A DNA stretch of 57,307 nucleotides from an uncultured Faecalibacterium sp. (GTDB taxonomy: Bacteria > Bacillota > Clostridia > Oscillospirales > Ruminococcaceae). Position 1 is the stretch's first letter; each line of letters starts with the position of its first letter. The stretch is taken from contig CAKSVD010000014.1 in assembly GCA_934503275.1 (NCBI GenBank), positions 1-57,307 on the forward strand, read 5' to 3'. The notes below the pieces were generated by a model. It was given only the letters and a program-made list of their open reading frames with translations, was not told the origin of the DNA and made no database searches. The position numbers and the translations under genes were made by a program. Shown here piece by piece: positions 46,503 to 56,780 of the stretch.

Positions 46503-47041
46503 GCGACGCATTTTTGCCCGGCAACGGGTTCGACACCTACGAAACACAGGACAAAGTGCTTGTCAGCATGGACGGCTCCGTGGATTGCGGCGTTGTGGTG
46601 CGCATTTTGCAGCAGCAGGGCTTTGGCGTGGCTGGGGCCGTGGTGCAGCTGGCCGCGGACCAGAGTGCATGGGCCGCAGCCGCACGGCAGGCTGCCGAGG
46701 CTCTTGGCATCGAGTGCATCGTGCTCAAAGCAGAAGCACTGGCAGACCAGCCCGCCGAGGTACTGGGCAGCGGCAACGACGCCCGGTTTGCCGCCCTGCT
46801 GACCGCTGCCGACAAGCTGGGCATCCAGTACATTGCCACCGGGCACCACGCCCGGGTGGAACTGGGCAGCGACGGCATGCACGCAGTCTGCCCCGCTGTG
46901 GACGCCGCACTGGACGAGAGCGCTGCACTGGCAGCGCTGCCGCAGGATACCCTTGCCCGGCTGCTGCTGCCCTTGGGCGAGTTTACCGCCGCCGATGTGC
47001 AGGAGATGGCACAGGATTTTAAGGTGAACGGAACGGTTTGA
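46499..47041 (+). CDS. Degenerate MnmA-like protein
   Basis: 180 aa, about half the length of MnmA (tRNA U34 2-thiouridylase). Family traces: [28 protein letters not shown] where MnmA has the PP-loop [18 protein letters not shown] for ATGHYAR; and [16 protein letters not shown] for the LPLG-x-KxEVR block. The PP-loop is broken (S-M-D-G-S-V-D-C) and the catalytic cysteines and C-terminal RNA-binding domains are absent. It starts inside the rnhA stop (ATGA), so it is translated with it. The frame is intact, which argues for a kept pseudoenzyme rather than simple decay. Confidence 0.6.
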   Translation: MSDAFLPGNGFDTYETQDKVLVSMDGSVDCGVVVRILQQQGFGVAGAVVQLAADQSAWAAAARQAAEALGIECIVLKAEALADQPAEVLGSGNDARFAALLTAADKLGIQYIATGHHARVELGSDGMHAVCPAVDAALDESAALAALPQDTLARLLLPLGEFTAADVQEMAQDFKVNGTV

Positions 47042-47084
47042 CCCAGCGGAAAACCCGCATTGCATTTTTATCGATAAAAGCAAA

Positions 47085-47121
47085 AAACGCTATATCGTAC
47101 AGATATAGCGTTTCTTTTTTG
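47085..47121. terminator. Bidirectional terminator between MnmA-like gene and mgsA
   Basis: Stem AAACGCTATAT / ATATAGCGTTT (11 bases) with a 7-base loop. TTCTTTTTT follows on the plus strand and a T run on the minus strand. Confidence 0.9.
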
Positions 47122-47127
47122 CATATT

Positions 47128-47532
47128 TTAGTTCTGCGGGTGCACGATATCGCGCCAATCCAAATCTCCGCGCTCCAGGCCGTGGATCAGCACCTCGGCG
47201 GTGGCGATGTTGGTGGCCATGGGAATGTTGTGCACATCGCACAGGCGCAGCAGGGTCATCTCATTCGGCTCGCTGGGCTTTGCATTGATGGGGTCGCGGA
47301 AGAACAGCAGCAGGTCGATCTCGTTGCAGGCAATGCGGGACGCGATCTGCTGGTCGCCGCCCTGCACTCCGGCCAGAAAACGCTGCACCTGCAGGCCGGT
47401 GGCCTCGGAAATCAGTTTGCCGGTAGTGCCGGTCGCCACCAATTTATGCTGGCTCAAAATACGGCAGTATGCCGTACAGAACTGAACCATCAGCTCCTTT
47501 TTGGAGTCGTGCGCAATCAGGGCAATCGTCAT
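47128..47532 (-). CDS. mgsA: Methylglyoxal synthase
   Basis: 134 aa, normal length. It converts dihydroxyacetone phosphate to methylglyoxal and phosphate, a bypass when sugar phosphates pile up. [13 protein letters not shown], the phosphate loop ATGTTG, and the catalytic [10 protein letters not shown] with Asp, then LLLFFRDP and the conserved MATNIATAE are present. It is the last gene after mrdA (157-base gap), with its own possible promoter TTGTAA-17-TATCAT in that gap. Confidence 0.96.
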   Translation of the reverse strand: MTIALIAHDSKKELMVQFCTAYCRILSQHKLVATGTTGKLISEATGLQVQRFLAGVQGGDQQIASRIACNEIDLLLFFRDPINAKPSEPNEMTLLRLCDVHNIPMATNIATAEVLIHGLERGDLDWRDIVHPQN

Positions 47533-47689
47533 CTGTAGATCTCTCCTCTATTGAAACATTTGTATATAAAACGCTTGATAAATTCCCTTTGTTATACATG
47601 ATATCACAAACGCAACACATTTACAACAGGTTTTTGGACACAATATTCAAATTTTCGTTCAAGTTCAGCGCTTTGCACGCAACTGCGCC

Positions 47690-49927
47690 TTACTGCGCAA
47701 GCAGTGCATCATTATTTTCCTCCTCCGCTGCCCCTGCGGGCGCGGTTACCTGCTGCGGTTCTGCGGCGGCTGCATCGGTCTGTGCATCATTCGCAGCATC
47801 CGGGGCGGTCTGGGCGGCGGTATCCGATGCTGCGGCATCCTCCTGCGCCACGGTGCGCGGGTCCACATAGGGGTCAACCTCCAGCGTGCCGTCCTTCATG
47901 GCAAAGTAGGCGTTGGCGATATCCACCACCAGATCACCGGTGCGGGCACCGTAGCCGCCGTACTCCACCGTGATGCCGATGGCGATCTCCGGGTCGTCTG
48001 CCGGGAGGTAGGCGATCATCATGGCATTCAGGTAGTGCTTGCCCGAGGCGTAGGTCTCGCTGCGCTGGGGGGTACCGGTCTTGCAGGCGATGGCAATGGG
48101 GTAGCTGGAGATCTTGCCGCTGATGGTGCTGGGCACCAGTGTCATGCCCTGCCGCACCAGTTCAAAGGTGTTGCCGTTGCCCTCGATGACATCCATCACC
48201 TCCGGCTGGGTCTCGCTGAGCACCTCGCCGGTGTTGGTATCCAGAATGGCCTTGACAAAGTGGGTGCGGTAGCGCACGCCGTTGTTGGCCAGCGTGGCGG
48301 CGTAGGTGGCCAGCTGGATGGGGCTTACCACCGTGTTGCCCTGCCCGATTGCGGCCTGAATATCCAGCGAGGAGGTGTAGTTTTTATCCGTCTTTTTGGT
48401 CAGGCGTCCCACGGCCTCGTTCACCTCCACGCCGGTGCGCTGACCAAGACCCAGCTTGTAGGCGTAGGCATCGTAGACGTCACTGGTCAGGCGGCGTCCC
48501 ACATCGTAGAAGAAGATGTTGCAGCTCCACTTGATAGCGGTGATCACATCAATGTTGCCGCTGTGGCCGTGGCGGGTGCAGCGGGGGTGGTAGTCCTTAT
48601 AATAATTGTACACACCGGTGCAGTTGACGGTGGAGTACTGGTTGATGAGGCCGCTGTCCAGCGCCGCCACCGCCACTGCGGGTTTAAAGGTTGAGCCAGG
48701 GGTGTACAGACCCTGCAGCGCCCGGTTGAACAGGGGCAGACTGGGGTCGGCGCTATACTCGGAATAGTTAGTAGCGTACAGGTTCTGGTCAAAGCTGGGG
48801 TAGTTCGCGGCAGCCAGCACGCTGCCGTCCTTCACATCCAGCACCACCGCGGCACCGGCGGCGGCTTTCATATCGCCGGTGTTGTACACCCGGTTGATCA
48901 TATCGATGTTATTGGCAAGCGCCTTGTTCACCGCACGCTGAAAGTCGCTGTTGATGGTCAGCTGCACGGTATGCCCCGGCTCCGGTACGGTGGTGATCTT
49001 GGTGTCCACGATCACACCGTCCGAATTGCGGGTGATGGTCTCCACGCCGTCCTTGCCGCGCAGCTCGTCCTCGTACACGGACTCAAGGCCGGAGATGCCG
49101 ATCACATCGTTCATGTTGTAGCCTTTTTCCTTGAGCGGATAGGTCACCTGACCGTTTTCGTCGGTCACCTTCCACTTTTCGGCGGTGATCTTGCCCACAC
49201 GCCCCAGCACAGCGGGCAGGATATCGCCCTGCTCATAGCTGCGGGTGCTGGTCTCCACGATCTCCACGCCCGGCAGCGTGAGGGAATGCTCCTTGATGGT
49301 AGCCACTGTCACCTGACTGACGTTTTCAGCCATGACGAAGTTGTTCACGTTGGAAAAGGCCTGCCGGTCCATCTCGTAATGGATGCCCGCCAGCACCCGC
49401 TGCCACGGCAGGGAGAAGCTTTCCAGATGGTTTTTCTCCACCAGCATCTCCATCACATCGTTGGCGGTGGCGTACTGCTGCAGGCCCAGCGTCTCCTTCA
49501 TGTCTGCCAGCGTTTTCTGGTCGCTGGTGCTGTCGGCGCTGTCCGTAAAGGTATAGTTCCCGGCGGCATCCGGCTCGCTGATGAGCAGGGTGTCCAGCCA
49601 TTTTTCATCGTTTTGGCGCAAAAGTTCCACGATCTGCTGCAGCATGGTGTCCAGATCCTGATCCCCCATCTGCAGCTTGTTCAGCACCACATTATAGCCG
49701 GTGCTGGTGGTAGCGATGCGCTTGCCGGTGCTGTCCACGATATTGCCGCGCGCGGCGGTGACCGTGAACTTATAATCTGTGGTGTTGGTGGCTTTTGCCT
49801 TGTAGCTATCCCCGTTGACCAGCTGCAAAAAGATCAGCCGAAAGGTGTACAGCCCCATGATGATGCAGGCCACTGCAATGAGCAGCAGCATCCGCCGCAC
49901 CACGACCTTGCGTTCATTTTCGTTCAT
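47690..49927 (-). CDS. mrdA: Penicillin-binding protein 2 (elongation transpeptidase)
   Basis: 745 aa from MNENERKVVVRR (AAGGAG, 6-base spacer). Class B PBP: one N-terminal transmembrane helix (about 12-35), a dimerization/pedestal domain (about 55-290), and the transpeptidase domain with STFK (412-415, active Ser412), SCN (468-470) and KTGT (616-619). It cross-links peptidoglycan in the rod complex. The C-terminal 50 residues are an Ala/Asp/Thr-rich acidic tail. It follows mreD by 19 bases, as part of the rod-shape operon. Confidence 0.95.
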   Translation of the reverse strand: MNENERKVVVRRMLLLIAVACIIMGLYTFRLIFLQLVNGDSYKAKATNTTDYKFTVTAARGNIVDSTGKRIATTSTGYNVVLNKLQMGDQDLDTMLQQIVELLRQNDEKWLDTLLISEPDAAGNYTFTDSADSTSDQKTLADMKETLGLQQYATANDVMEMLVEKNHLESFSLPWQRVLAGIHYEMDRQAFSNVNNFVMAENVSQVTVATIKEHSLTLPGVEIVETSTRSYEQGDILPAVLGRVGKITAEKWKVTDENGQVTYPLKEKGYNMNDVIGISGLESVYEDELRGKDGVETITRNSDGVIVDTKITTVPEPGHTVQLTINSDFQRAVNKALANNIDMINRVYNTGDMKAAAGAAVVLDVKDGSVLAAANYPSFDQNLYATNYSEYSADPSLPLFNRALQGLYTPGSTFKPAVAVAALDSGLINQYSTVNCTGVYNYYKDYHPRCTRHGHSGNIDVITAIKWSCNIFFYDVGRRLTSDVYDAYAYKLGLGQRTGVEVNEAVGRLTKKTDKNYTSSLDIQAAIGQGNTVVSPIQLATYAATLANNGVRYRTHFVKAILDTNTGEVLSETQPEVMDVIEGNGNTFELVRQGMTLVPSTISGKISSYPIAIACKTGTPQRSETYASGKHYLNAMMIAYLPADDPEIAIGITVEYGGYGARTGDLVVDIANAYFAMKDGTLEVDPYVDPRTVAQEDAAASDTAAQTAPDAANDAQTDAAAAEPQQVTAPAGAAEEENNDALLAQ

Positions 49928-49946
49928 CTGGTTCTCCTTTTGCGGG

Positions 49947-50480
49947 CTAGACCACACCGTTGTCGATCTGGAACCCGTCATGGATGCGCTGCACCAGCCA
50001 GAAGGCCGGCAGCGCCGCCGGGATGGTCAGCGCCGCACTGGGCAGTACAAAGATAAGGTACCGCAGTGCCGCGCCGGTATAGCCCGGCATATAGTAGAAA
50101 AACAGCCAGTCCAGCGAGAGCACCAGCAGTGCCGTCACGGTGCTTACGGCGGCAAAGTTGCCGGGGTTCACCTGCAGATACAGCTGCACCAGCACCGAAA
50201 CCCCAAAGCAGAGCAGCAGCAGTTCCAGCGCCAGCATCCCCACCGTGCGCCCGGCGGCGTAGTCCCACAAAAGGCCGCCCACCGTGCCAAACAGTGCCCC
50301 GGCAAATTCTCCTTCAAATACTGCCACCGCCAGACACAGCGGCAGCACCAGCAGCGGCTTTGCCTCCCCCAGACGGAACAGCCCGGGCGTGGTCTGCAAA
50401 GCGGCGCACACAAACAGCGCCAGCACATAGCAGCCCCACTTCAGCAGCTGGCTACGGCTGCGCTTGCGGCGAGATTCCAT
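49947..50480 (-). CDS. mreD: Rod shape-determining protein MreD
   Basis: 177 aa. A small membrane protein with five or six hydrophobic helices (LLKWGCYVLALFVCAALQTTPGLF; KPLLVLPLCLAVAVFEGEFAGALFGTVGGLLWD and on). The motif G-x-x-x-G-L-L-W-D-Y is typical. It works with MreC and PBP2 to direct lateral wall growth. Its place between mreC and the PBP2 gene supports the call. AGGAGGG lies 9-10 bases before the ATG. Confidence 0.9.
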   Translation of the reverse strand: MESRRKRSRSQLLKWGCYVLALFVCAALQTTPGLFRLGEAKPLLVLPLCLAVAVFEGEFAGALFGTVGGLLWDYAAGRTVGMLALELLLLCFGVSVLVQLYLQVNPGNFAAVSTVTALLVLSLDWLFFYYMPGYTGAALRYLIFVLPSAALTIPAALPAFWLVQRIHDGFQIDNGVV

Positions 50481-50495
50481 AGCAGTGTGCCCTCC

Positions 50496-51326
50496 TTAGT
50501 ACGCAGTAATGATAAAAACGTGCTTGGCGGTGCGGGGGTCAGCGCCGGGGCGCACCACCGCAATGGAGGATTTGCCGCTGGCCTCCGGCACCACGTCCTG
50601 CACCGTGCCCACCAGAAGATCCGGCGGGAACACCCCGCCCAGACCGGTGGTGATGACCTGATCGCCCGCACGGGTCTCGGTGCTGCGCTCCAGATTGGTC
50701 AGGGTGCACAGGCCGTCCACCGCATAGGTGGTGTTGCCGTTCAGGATGCCGTTTTCCCGGGTGCGGGAGACCACGCCCGCCGCGTTGAAGCTGGGGTGCA
50801 GGATGGTCATCACCTTGCAGCTGGTCGAGTCGGCCTCCACCACCATGCCCAGCAGATAGCCGCGGTCGCTGATGACGGCATTGTTCACCGCCACACCGTC
50901 TGCGGTGCCCTTGTCCAGCGTAAAGCCGCCGAACTCGTCCAGCGGGTCGCGGCCAATGACAAAGCCGGACACATAGGTGGCGTTGCTGTTTTTTTTCTGA
51001 ATATTGGCCAGCGCCTTGTAGGCCTCGTTCTCGGCCTTGATGCGGTCGTAGTCCACCATCTGCTGGCGCAGCTGGGCGTTTTCCGCCTCCAGCTGCTCGT
51101 TGTGCTCCATGACCTCGTCGATGCTGGTGTATTTTTCCCACACCGCGCCCACGCCGCTGCTGACCACAGCCGCCGCCTTCTGGAAGGGGGTCAGGATCAC
51201 GCCCAGCAGCTCCTGCGGGGCAGCGGTCAGGCGGCCGTTGGCACCGGCGTAGGCCATGATGCCCACCAGAAATACCGCTACGGCCACAAGGATCTTGAAT
51301 TTCCAGGTATCAAAAAAATCTTTCAA
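50496..51326 (-). CDS. mreC: Rod shape-determining protein MreC
   Basis: 276 aa from a TTG codon (MKDFFDTWKFKILV) with GGAGGG 8 bases upstream; no ATG fits. A transmembrane helix (about 12-28), a coiled coil (about 65-105, HNEQLEAENAQLRQQMVDYDRIKAENEAYKAL), and a beta-rich external domain with FVIGRDPLDEFGGFTLDKGTADGVAVNNAVI and the C-terminal TGLGGVFPPDLLVGTV. It scaffolds PBP2 activation. It lies 15 bases before mreD. Confidence 0.95.
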   Translation of the reverse strand: MKDFFDTWKFKILVAVAVFLVGIMAYAGANGRLTAAPQELLGVILTPFQKAAAVVSSGVGAVWEKYTSIDEVMEHNEQLEAENAQLRQQMVDYDRIKAENEAYKALANIQKKNSNATYVSGFVIGRDPLDEFGGFTLDKGTADGVAVNNAVISDRGYLLGMVVEADSTSCKVMTILHPSFNAAGVVSRTRENGILNGNTTYAVDGLCTLTNLERSTETRAGDQVITTGLGGVFPPDLLVGTVQDVVPEASGKSSIAVVRPGADPRTAKHVFIITAY

Positions 51327-51385
51327 AGGGTGCTTCCCTCCTGTCGGGGTGCCCGCGCCCTACCGCAGGCCTTTGCATGAAAAAA

Positions 51386-51410
51386 GCGCGGACAGCCGTG
51401 CCATCCGCGC
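51386..51410 (-). terminator. Terminator between mreB and mreC
   Basis: Stem GCGCGGA / TCCGCGC followed on the minus strand by CTTTTTTCATG. Some transcripts probably end after mreB. Confidence 0.8.
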
Positions 51411-51500
51411 AAGATGCAGTGTTTGCAGCGGAAAAACGCACAGCTGCTGTGTCTGAAACCTTTCCGCATTTAAAGCAGTTCTCTCCGCAGAGAGCCGCTC

Positions 51501-52523
<1,023 letters not shown>

Positions 52524-52685
52524 TGTTCCAAATCTCCTTACGATCGTTCCTTAAATCTATCCCAGAATGCCGGACAGTCTGCTGCAAACAGACCCTCCTG
52601 CGCAGAATAACACGGTTCTATTATAGCCGCAAGTGCTTCATTTCTCAAGCGTTTCGGCAAGTTTTCTATCATTTTTCCATTTTTC

Positions 52686-53249
52686 TCACAAAAAATGCGC
52701 CAGCGCCTGTACGGTGCGGCTGACAGGCAGCCCCATAATGGTGTAGTAGTCGCCCTCGATGCGGTCCAGCCACAGAGCCGCGCGGCCCTGAATGGCGTAG
52801 GCGCCGGCCTTATCGTAGGGCTCCGGAGTGGCGGTGTAAAGTTCAATTTCTTCCTCTCCCAGCGGGAAAAAGGTCACCCTGCAGCTGTCCACAAAATGCT
52901 CTGTCCTGTCCCCTTTTGCAATGCACACGCCGGTGTGCACCTGATGGGTCTTGCCGGAGAGCGCGCGCAGCATCCGCTTGGCATCCTCGGCGTCATGGGG
53001 CTTGCCGAACACGGTGCCGTCCACGTCCACCACGGTGTCACAGCCGATGACCACAGCCTGCGGGTGCTGCTTTGCCACCGCAAGGCACTTGCCGATAGCC
53101 AGCTGCTCCACCAGCTGCGCCGGGGTGGGCGCTGTGACGGCGCTCTCGTCAAAATCGCTGACGCAGACCGTAAAATCGGTGGTATACAGGGAAAGCAGTT
53201 CCCGTCTGCGGGGGCTGCCGGAGGCTAAGATCAGGTCGTTTTCCTTCAT
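52686..53249 (-). CDS. maf: Maf-family nucleotide pyrophosphatase
   Basis: 187 aa. It hydrolyses non-canonical or methylated nucleoside triphosphates (dTTP/UTP or m7GTP type) to monophosphates. The signature ILASGSPRRRELL (7-19), the catalytic Asp-containing VIGCDTVVDVDGTVFGKP, and the late region DKAGAYAIQGRAALWLDRIEGDYYTIMGLP are present. It lies between dut and mreB, a common Firmicute order. The pairing with dUTPase suits nucleotide-pool cleaning. Confidence 0.93.
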   Translation of the reverse strand: MKENDLILASGSPRRRELLSLYTTDFTVCVSDFDESAVTAPTPAQLVEQLAIGKCLAVAKQHPQAVVIGCDTVVDVDGTVFGKPHDAEDAKRMLRALSGKTHQVHTGVCIAKGDRTEHFVDSCRVTFFPLGEEEIELYTATPEPYDKAGAYAIQGRAALWLDRIEGDYYTIMGLPVSRTVQALAHFL

Positions 53250-53267
53250 TTTTGCCGCGTCCCTTCC

Positions 53268-53714
53268 TTATCGGCCGGTAGAGCCAAAGCCGCCCGCACC
53301 GCGCTGGGTATCGCCCAGTTCCTCGGCGGGCACAAAAGCAGCGGTGTACACCGGGGCGATGCACAGCTGCGCCACCCGCTCGCCGGGCTGGATAGTGTAA
53401 GCCTCCGCACCCAGATTGACCATGGGCACCTTCAACTCGCCGCGATAGTCGCTGTCCACCACGCCCACGCCGTTGGCCATGCACAGGCCGTGCTTGATGG
53501 ACAGGCCGCTGCGGGCGTACACCAGCGCCACACTATGGGCACCGGGCAGTTCGATGGCAAGGCCGGTGGGCACCAGCACCCGCTGCATGGGGGCAACAGT
53601 CAGTGGTGCGTCCAGCACAGCACACAGGTCGGCGGCAGCTGCGCCGGGGGTGGCATAAGCGGGCACCTTTGCCCGGATATCCAATACCTTATATTTTACA
53701 GTGATGGGTTCCAT
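53268..53714 (-). CDS. dut: dUTP pyrophosphatase (dUTPase)
   Basis: 148 aa. It converts dUTP to dUMP and pyrophosphate, keeping uracil out of DNA and feeding thymidylate synthesis. Five trimeric-dUTPase motifs: AAADLCA, YARSGLSIKHG, VGVVDSDYRGE, IQPGERVAQLCI, and the C-terminal GAGGFGSTGR. Complete. It ends 18 bases before maf. Confidence 0.96.
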   Translation of the reverse strand: MEPITVKYKVLDIRAKVPAYATPGAAAADLCAVLDAPLTVAPMQRVLVPTGLAIELPGAHSVALVYARSGLSIKHGLCMANGVGVVDSDYRGELKVPMVNLGAEAYTIQPGERVAQLCIAPVYTAAFVPAEELGDTQRGAGGFGSTGR

Positions 53715-53782
53715 CGTATGACCTCATTTCGTTTTTTCTGTTTTTTGCAGGCAAGGCCTGGGACAATGCCGGTGTTTTCCCG

Positions 53783-55852
53783 TCAGTTCGTCCCTTTAAA
53801 ATACAGGCCGCGGGTAAAATCGCCCTCAAAAGGCGCGTGGGTGCGGATGCTGTTCAGGATCTGCGCCGCTTCCTCGCGGGATTCCAGCGTAAAGTAGGCC
53901 ACGCCGTAGTCCACCGCCAGTGCGCCGGGCTTATCGCCCATATAGATGGGCACCGGGTTATAGATAGTGCGCACCCCAAGGCCGCACCGCACCGGGAACT
54001 TTTTGGCCTTGCGGTCGGTCAGCACGCCGGTCTTATCGCAGTGGGCACAGTCGTGGATATTTTGCAGCGGGCAGGCGCGGGTGAGCATCAGCGGCATATG
54101 GCCGTAGATCATCACACCGGTGGGCACCGGCTTACCGTTCCGGGTGGGCGCAATGGACGCAATATCGCTGTCCTTCACCTCCGGCAGGATGAGCAGGCTG
54201 GAAAGTCCCTGCTCTGCATAGAACTGCGCCGCCACGTTGTTGGTGATGTTCAGCCCGAAGCCGCCGGTCATGGGCAGGCCACGGCACAGCCGCAGATGGG
54301 CGATGTTGCTGGCCTCGTACCCGGCAAAGCCCGCGTCCTGCGTGGCTGCAATGCGGCGGGCAGTATCCTGCTCCAGCGCACCGAACATGACCCGGGGCAA
54401 CTCCAGAATGGTTTTCGCCCGCCACTCCCGGGGCACACGGTCGGCCTGTGCAATGGGCAGAATAAGGTACTCCACCCCGTCAAGTGCCCGCTCCGGCACC
54501 TGCTCCCAGCGCTCAAACCGAGCGCGCAGGGTGCGGCGGGGCGGCAGGGTGCGCTGCGGCAGGGCGGCGACGTGCTCCTCGGTGGTCGGCCAAGGGCGCA
54601 GCACCTCCCGTTTTTTGAGCAGGACATCCAGTGCCACCCGGCGCAGTTCGTTCACGGCGCTGCCGGGGATGAACCACGGCCCGCCGTCCATTTCCACGGT
54701 AATCTTCTCTGCCGTAAAGGGCGTGCCGCCGGTCTTTGCCAAACTGCGGTTCAGGCTCTCGGTGGGGTCGGTGCGGGCGGGCTGCGGCTCGGCGTCCCCA
54801 TAGGCAAAGGCCTTGTTGCCGTCGGCATCGGTGACGGTCAGCTTTTCGCCGCCCTCCTCGATCTCCAGCTTCATCTGCACCGGCACGCGGGAGCGTTCGC
54901 GGCGGTAAAGTTCGCGCAGCATGGGCAGGGTCTTTTTGGTCAGTTCGGCATCGGCTTCGCTGCGCACACCGAACATGGTGCCGTCGATTTTGCCGTCCAG
55001 ATAGCCAGAGGTGAAGCCGGAGCGACTGAAGGCATTCTTCAGCAGGTCGCGGTCGTAGGCGCGGCCCTCGCGGCCCGCCAGACAGGCGCTGACCGCCGCC
55101 GCCACATACTCCGGCGTGCGCAGACGGCCCTCGATTTTTGCCGATGCTACGCCAAGCGCCTGCAGCTTGTCCAGCTTGTCGATGGCAGAGTTGTCCTTGA
55201 GGGAGAGGTGATGCAGCCGACCGGGCTTACCCTCCGGCAGAGCGTTGGCCTCAAAGGGCAGGCGGCAGGGGCCCGCACAGGAACCGCGGTTGCCGCTGCG
55301 CCCGCCCAGAAAGGCGGACATATAGCACTGGCCGCTCACGCTCATGCACAGCGCACCGTGGATGAAGCACTCGGTCTCGATGCCGCAGTGCTTTGTGATG
55401 TGCTCCACCTCAGGCAGGCTCAACTCACGCGCCAGCACCACCCGGGTAAAACCCAGTTCCTTCAGTTCCAGTGCGCCTTGCAGGGTGTGGACGCTCATCT
55501 GGGTGGAGCCGTGCCGGGGCAGCTGCGGGGCAATTTTGCCGATCAAAGTGGCCACTGCCAGATCCTGACAGATGACCGCATCCGCGCCGCTGGCTGCCAC
55601 CGCCCGAATAGCCTGCTCCAGCGCCGGCAACTCGGTGCCGTACACGGTCGTATTCAGCGCAACGTGCGCCGCCACGCCCCGGGCATGGCAGAAGCGCACG
55701 GCCTCCTGCAGGCTGTCTGCATCAAAGTTGCCGGCACCCGTGCGGGCGTTGAAGCCCGAAAAGCCCAGATATACTGCGTCCGCACCGCTGAACACCGCAG
55801 CGCGGAGCATTTCTTCACTGCCCACCGGGGCTAAGATCTCGATCCTTGCCAT
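53783..55852 (-). CDS. U32 family protein (RlhA-like rRNA hydroxylation, DUF3656)
   Basis: 689 aa. The U32 signature E-x-F-x-H-G-A-x-C-x4-G-x-C-x-M-S (ECFIHGALCMSVSGQCYMS) is intact, with more cysteines at SCAGPCRLPF. The N-terminal TIM-barrel starts IEILAPVGSEEMLRAAVFSGADAVYLG. Middle and C-terminal DUF3656-like parts follow (about 380-690), including a late CPLQNIHDCAHCDK cysteine cluster. Long U32 proteins of this form correspond to RlhA, needed for 5-hydroxycytidine in 23S rRNA; that function is inferred. It is the gene after zapA, a widespread pairing. Confidence 0.9.
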   Translation of the reverse strand: MARIEILAPVGSEEMLRAAVFSGADAVYLGFSGFNARTGAGNFDADSLQEAVRFCHARGVAAHVALNTTVYGTELPALEQAIRAVAASGADAVICQDLAVATLIGKIAPQLPRHGSTQMSVHTLQGALELKELGFTRVVLARELSLPEVEHITKHCGIETECFIHGALCMSVSGQCYMSAFLGGRSGNRGSCAGPCRLPFEANALPEGKPGRLHHLSLKDNSAIDKLDKLQALGVASAKIEGRLRTPEYVAAAVSACLAGREGRAYDRDLLKNAFSRSGFTSGYLDGKIDGTMFGVRSEADAELTKKTLPMLRELYRRERSRVPVQMKLEIEEGGEKLTVTDADGNKAFAYGDAEPQPARTDPTESLNRSLAKTGGTPFTAEKITVEMDGGPWFIPGSAVNELRRVALDVLLKKREVLRPWPTTEEHVAALPQRTLPPRRTLRARFERWEQVPERALDGVEYLILPIAQADRVPREWRAKTILELPRVMFGALEQDTARRIAATQDAGFAGYEASNIAHLRLCRGLPMTGGFGLNITNNVAAQFYAEQGLSSLLILPEVKDSDIASIAPTRNGKPVPTGVMIYGHMPLMLTRACPLQNIHDCAHCDKTGVLTDRKAKKFPVRCGLGVRTIYNPVPIYMGDKPGALAVDYGVAYFTLESREEAAQILNSIRTHAPFEGDFTRGLYFKGTN

Positions 55853-55888
55853 AGTTCTCCTTCTGATTTCTATTTATATAAGGTACAT

Positions 55889-56356
55889 TCAGTTGGTCTC
55901 GTCTGCCTGCGCACCGTCTGCCGCCGGGGCTTCCGGGGCGGCGGGCTGCTCCTGTGCCGTCTCTGCCGCAGCGCGGGCGGCGCGCTCCTCCCGGCGGGTC
56001 TCGCGCTGGCGCTCCTTGGCAAGCTGCTCCCGCAGGGCGGCGGCCTCCCGGCGCAGCACGGCATTCTCGGCCAGTGCCTTGTCCTCGGCCAGCTTTGCCC
56101 GGGCTGCATCTGCAATGTAGTCCTGGATCTGGCTGCGCATATTCTCGGCGCTGCCGGTGCTCTTGCGGTATTCGTCCAGATAATCCATCGCGCAGAACAC
56201 CGCCGCCTTGGTCACCGAAAGGTTATCGTTGGTGTCCAGCAGCTTTGTGATGTCCTCATCCAGCTTTTTGGCAAGACCCAGGATGTACTTTTCCGAATCT
56301 GTGGTTGCGATGGCATACGGTGTGCCTGCAATGTTGACCCTTACCTTGTTTACCAT
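55889..56356 (-). CDS. zapA: Cell division protein ZapA
   Basis: 155 aa from MVNKVRVNIAGTPYAIATTDSEKYILGLAKKLDEDI. The N-terminal ZapA domain (1-70) binds FtsZ and bundles Z-ring filaments. A long coiled coil follows (about 70-125, AKLAEDKALAENAVLRREAAALREQLAKERQRETRREER), then an Ala/Pro/Glu-rich tail. The tail makes it longer than the usual 85-110 aa ZapA. The ribosome site is weak (GGGG). It starts the zapA-U32-dut-maf string. Confidence 0.88.
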   Translation of the reverse strand: MVNKVRVNIAGTPYAIATTDSEKYILGLAKKLDEDITKLLDTNDNLSVTKAAVFCAMDYLDEYRKSTGSAENMRSQIQDYIADAARAKLAEDKALAENAVLRREAAALREQLAKERQRETRREERAARAAAETAQEQPAAPEAPAADGAQADETN

Positions 56357-56440
56357 GGTGTTTTCCCCTTTTTTTTCTGTATCTGTACGGCGCAAGGCCG
56401 TTTGTTCTGCATTTTGCCGGGATTTGATACCGTTCCCGGT

Positions 56441-56720
56441 AACGTTTCGGCTTTTGAAAACGTTTCGGCAGAGTTTCCTGTGCCATTACTGCCGGAATTA
56501 CTCCCCGAAAAACGTTTCGCGGCTCACTTCTACCCTCTATTATAATATAAATACGCCGCAAGAAAAAGTGGAATTTTTGAAATTTCGGCATATTTGTCAG
56601 AAAGTGGCCTGAAAAAATAGCAGTTACGGAAAAAAACGCCTGTTTCCTTGCATTTATAAATCGTTCATATTATAATAACGTTGTTATGTTGGCAGCCGGG
56701 CGAAAGAGGGAACGTTTCTG
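56441..56720. promoter_or_regulatory. Four AACGTTTCGGC-type repeats upstream of glgP
   Basis: AACGTTTCGGC at 56441-56451 and 56459-56469, AACGTTTCGC at 56511-56520, and AACGTTTCTGC at 56711-56720. The AACGTT core resembles LacI-family operators. The last copy lies downstream of the glgP -10 box, where a bound repressor would block. Confidence 0.5.
56648..56676 (+). promoter_or_regulatory. Sigma-A promoter of glgP
   Basis: TTGCAT (56648-56653) and TATAAT (56671-56676), spacer 17, giving a leader of about 100 bases. Confidence 0.85.
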
Positions 56721-56780
56721 CTGCTATTATCTACTCAATTATTTTAGCAAAGCAAACGCTTATGCGGATAGGAGCACACT

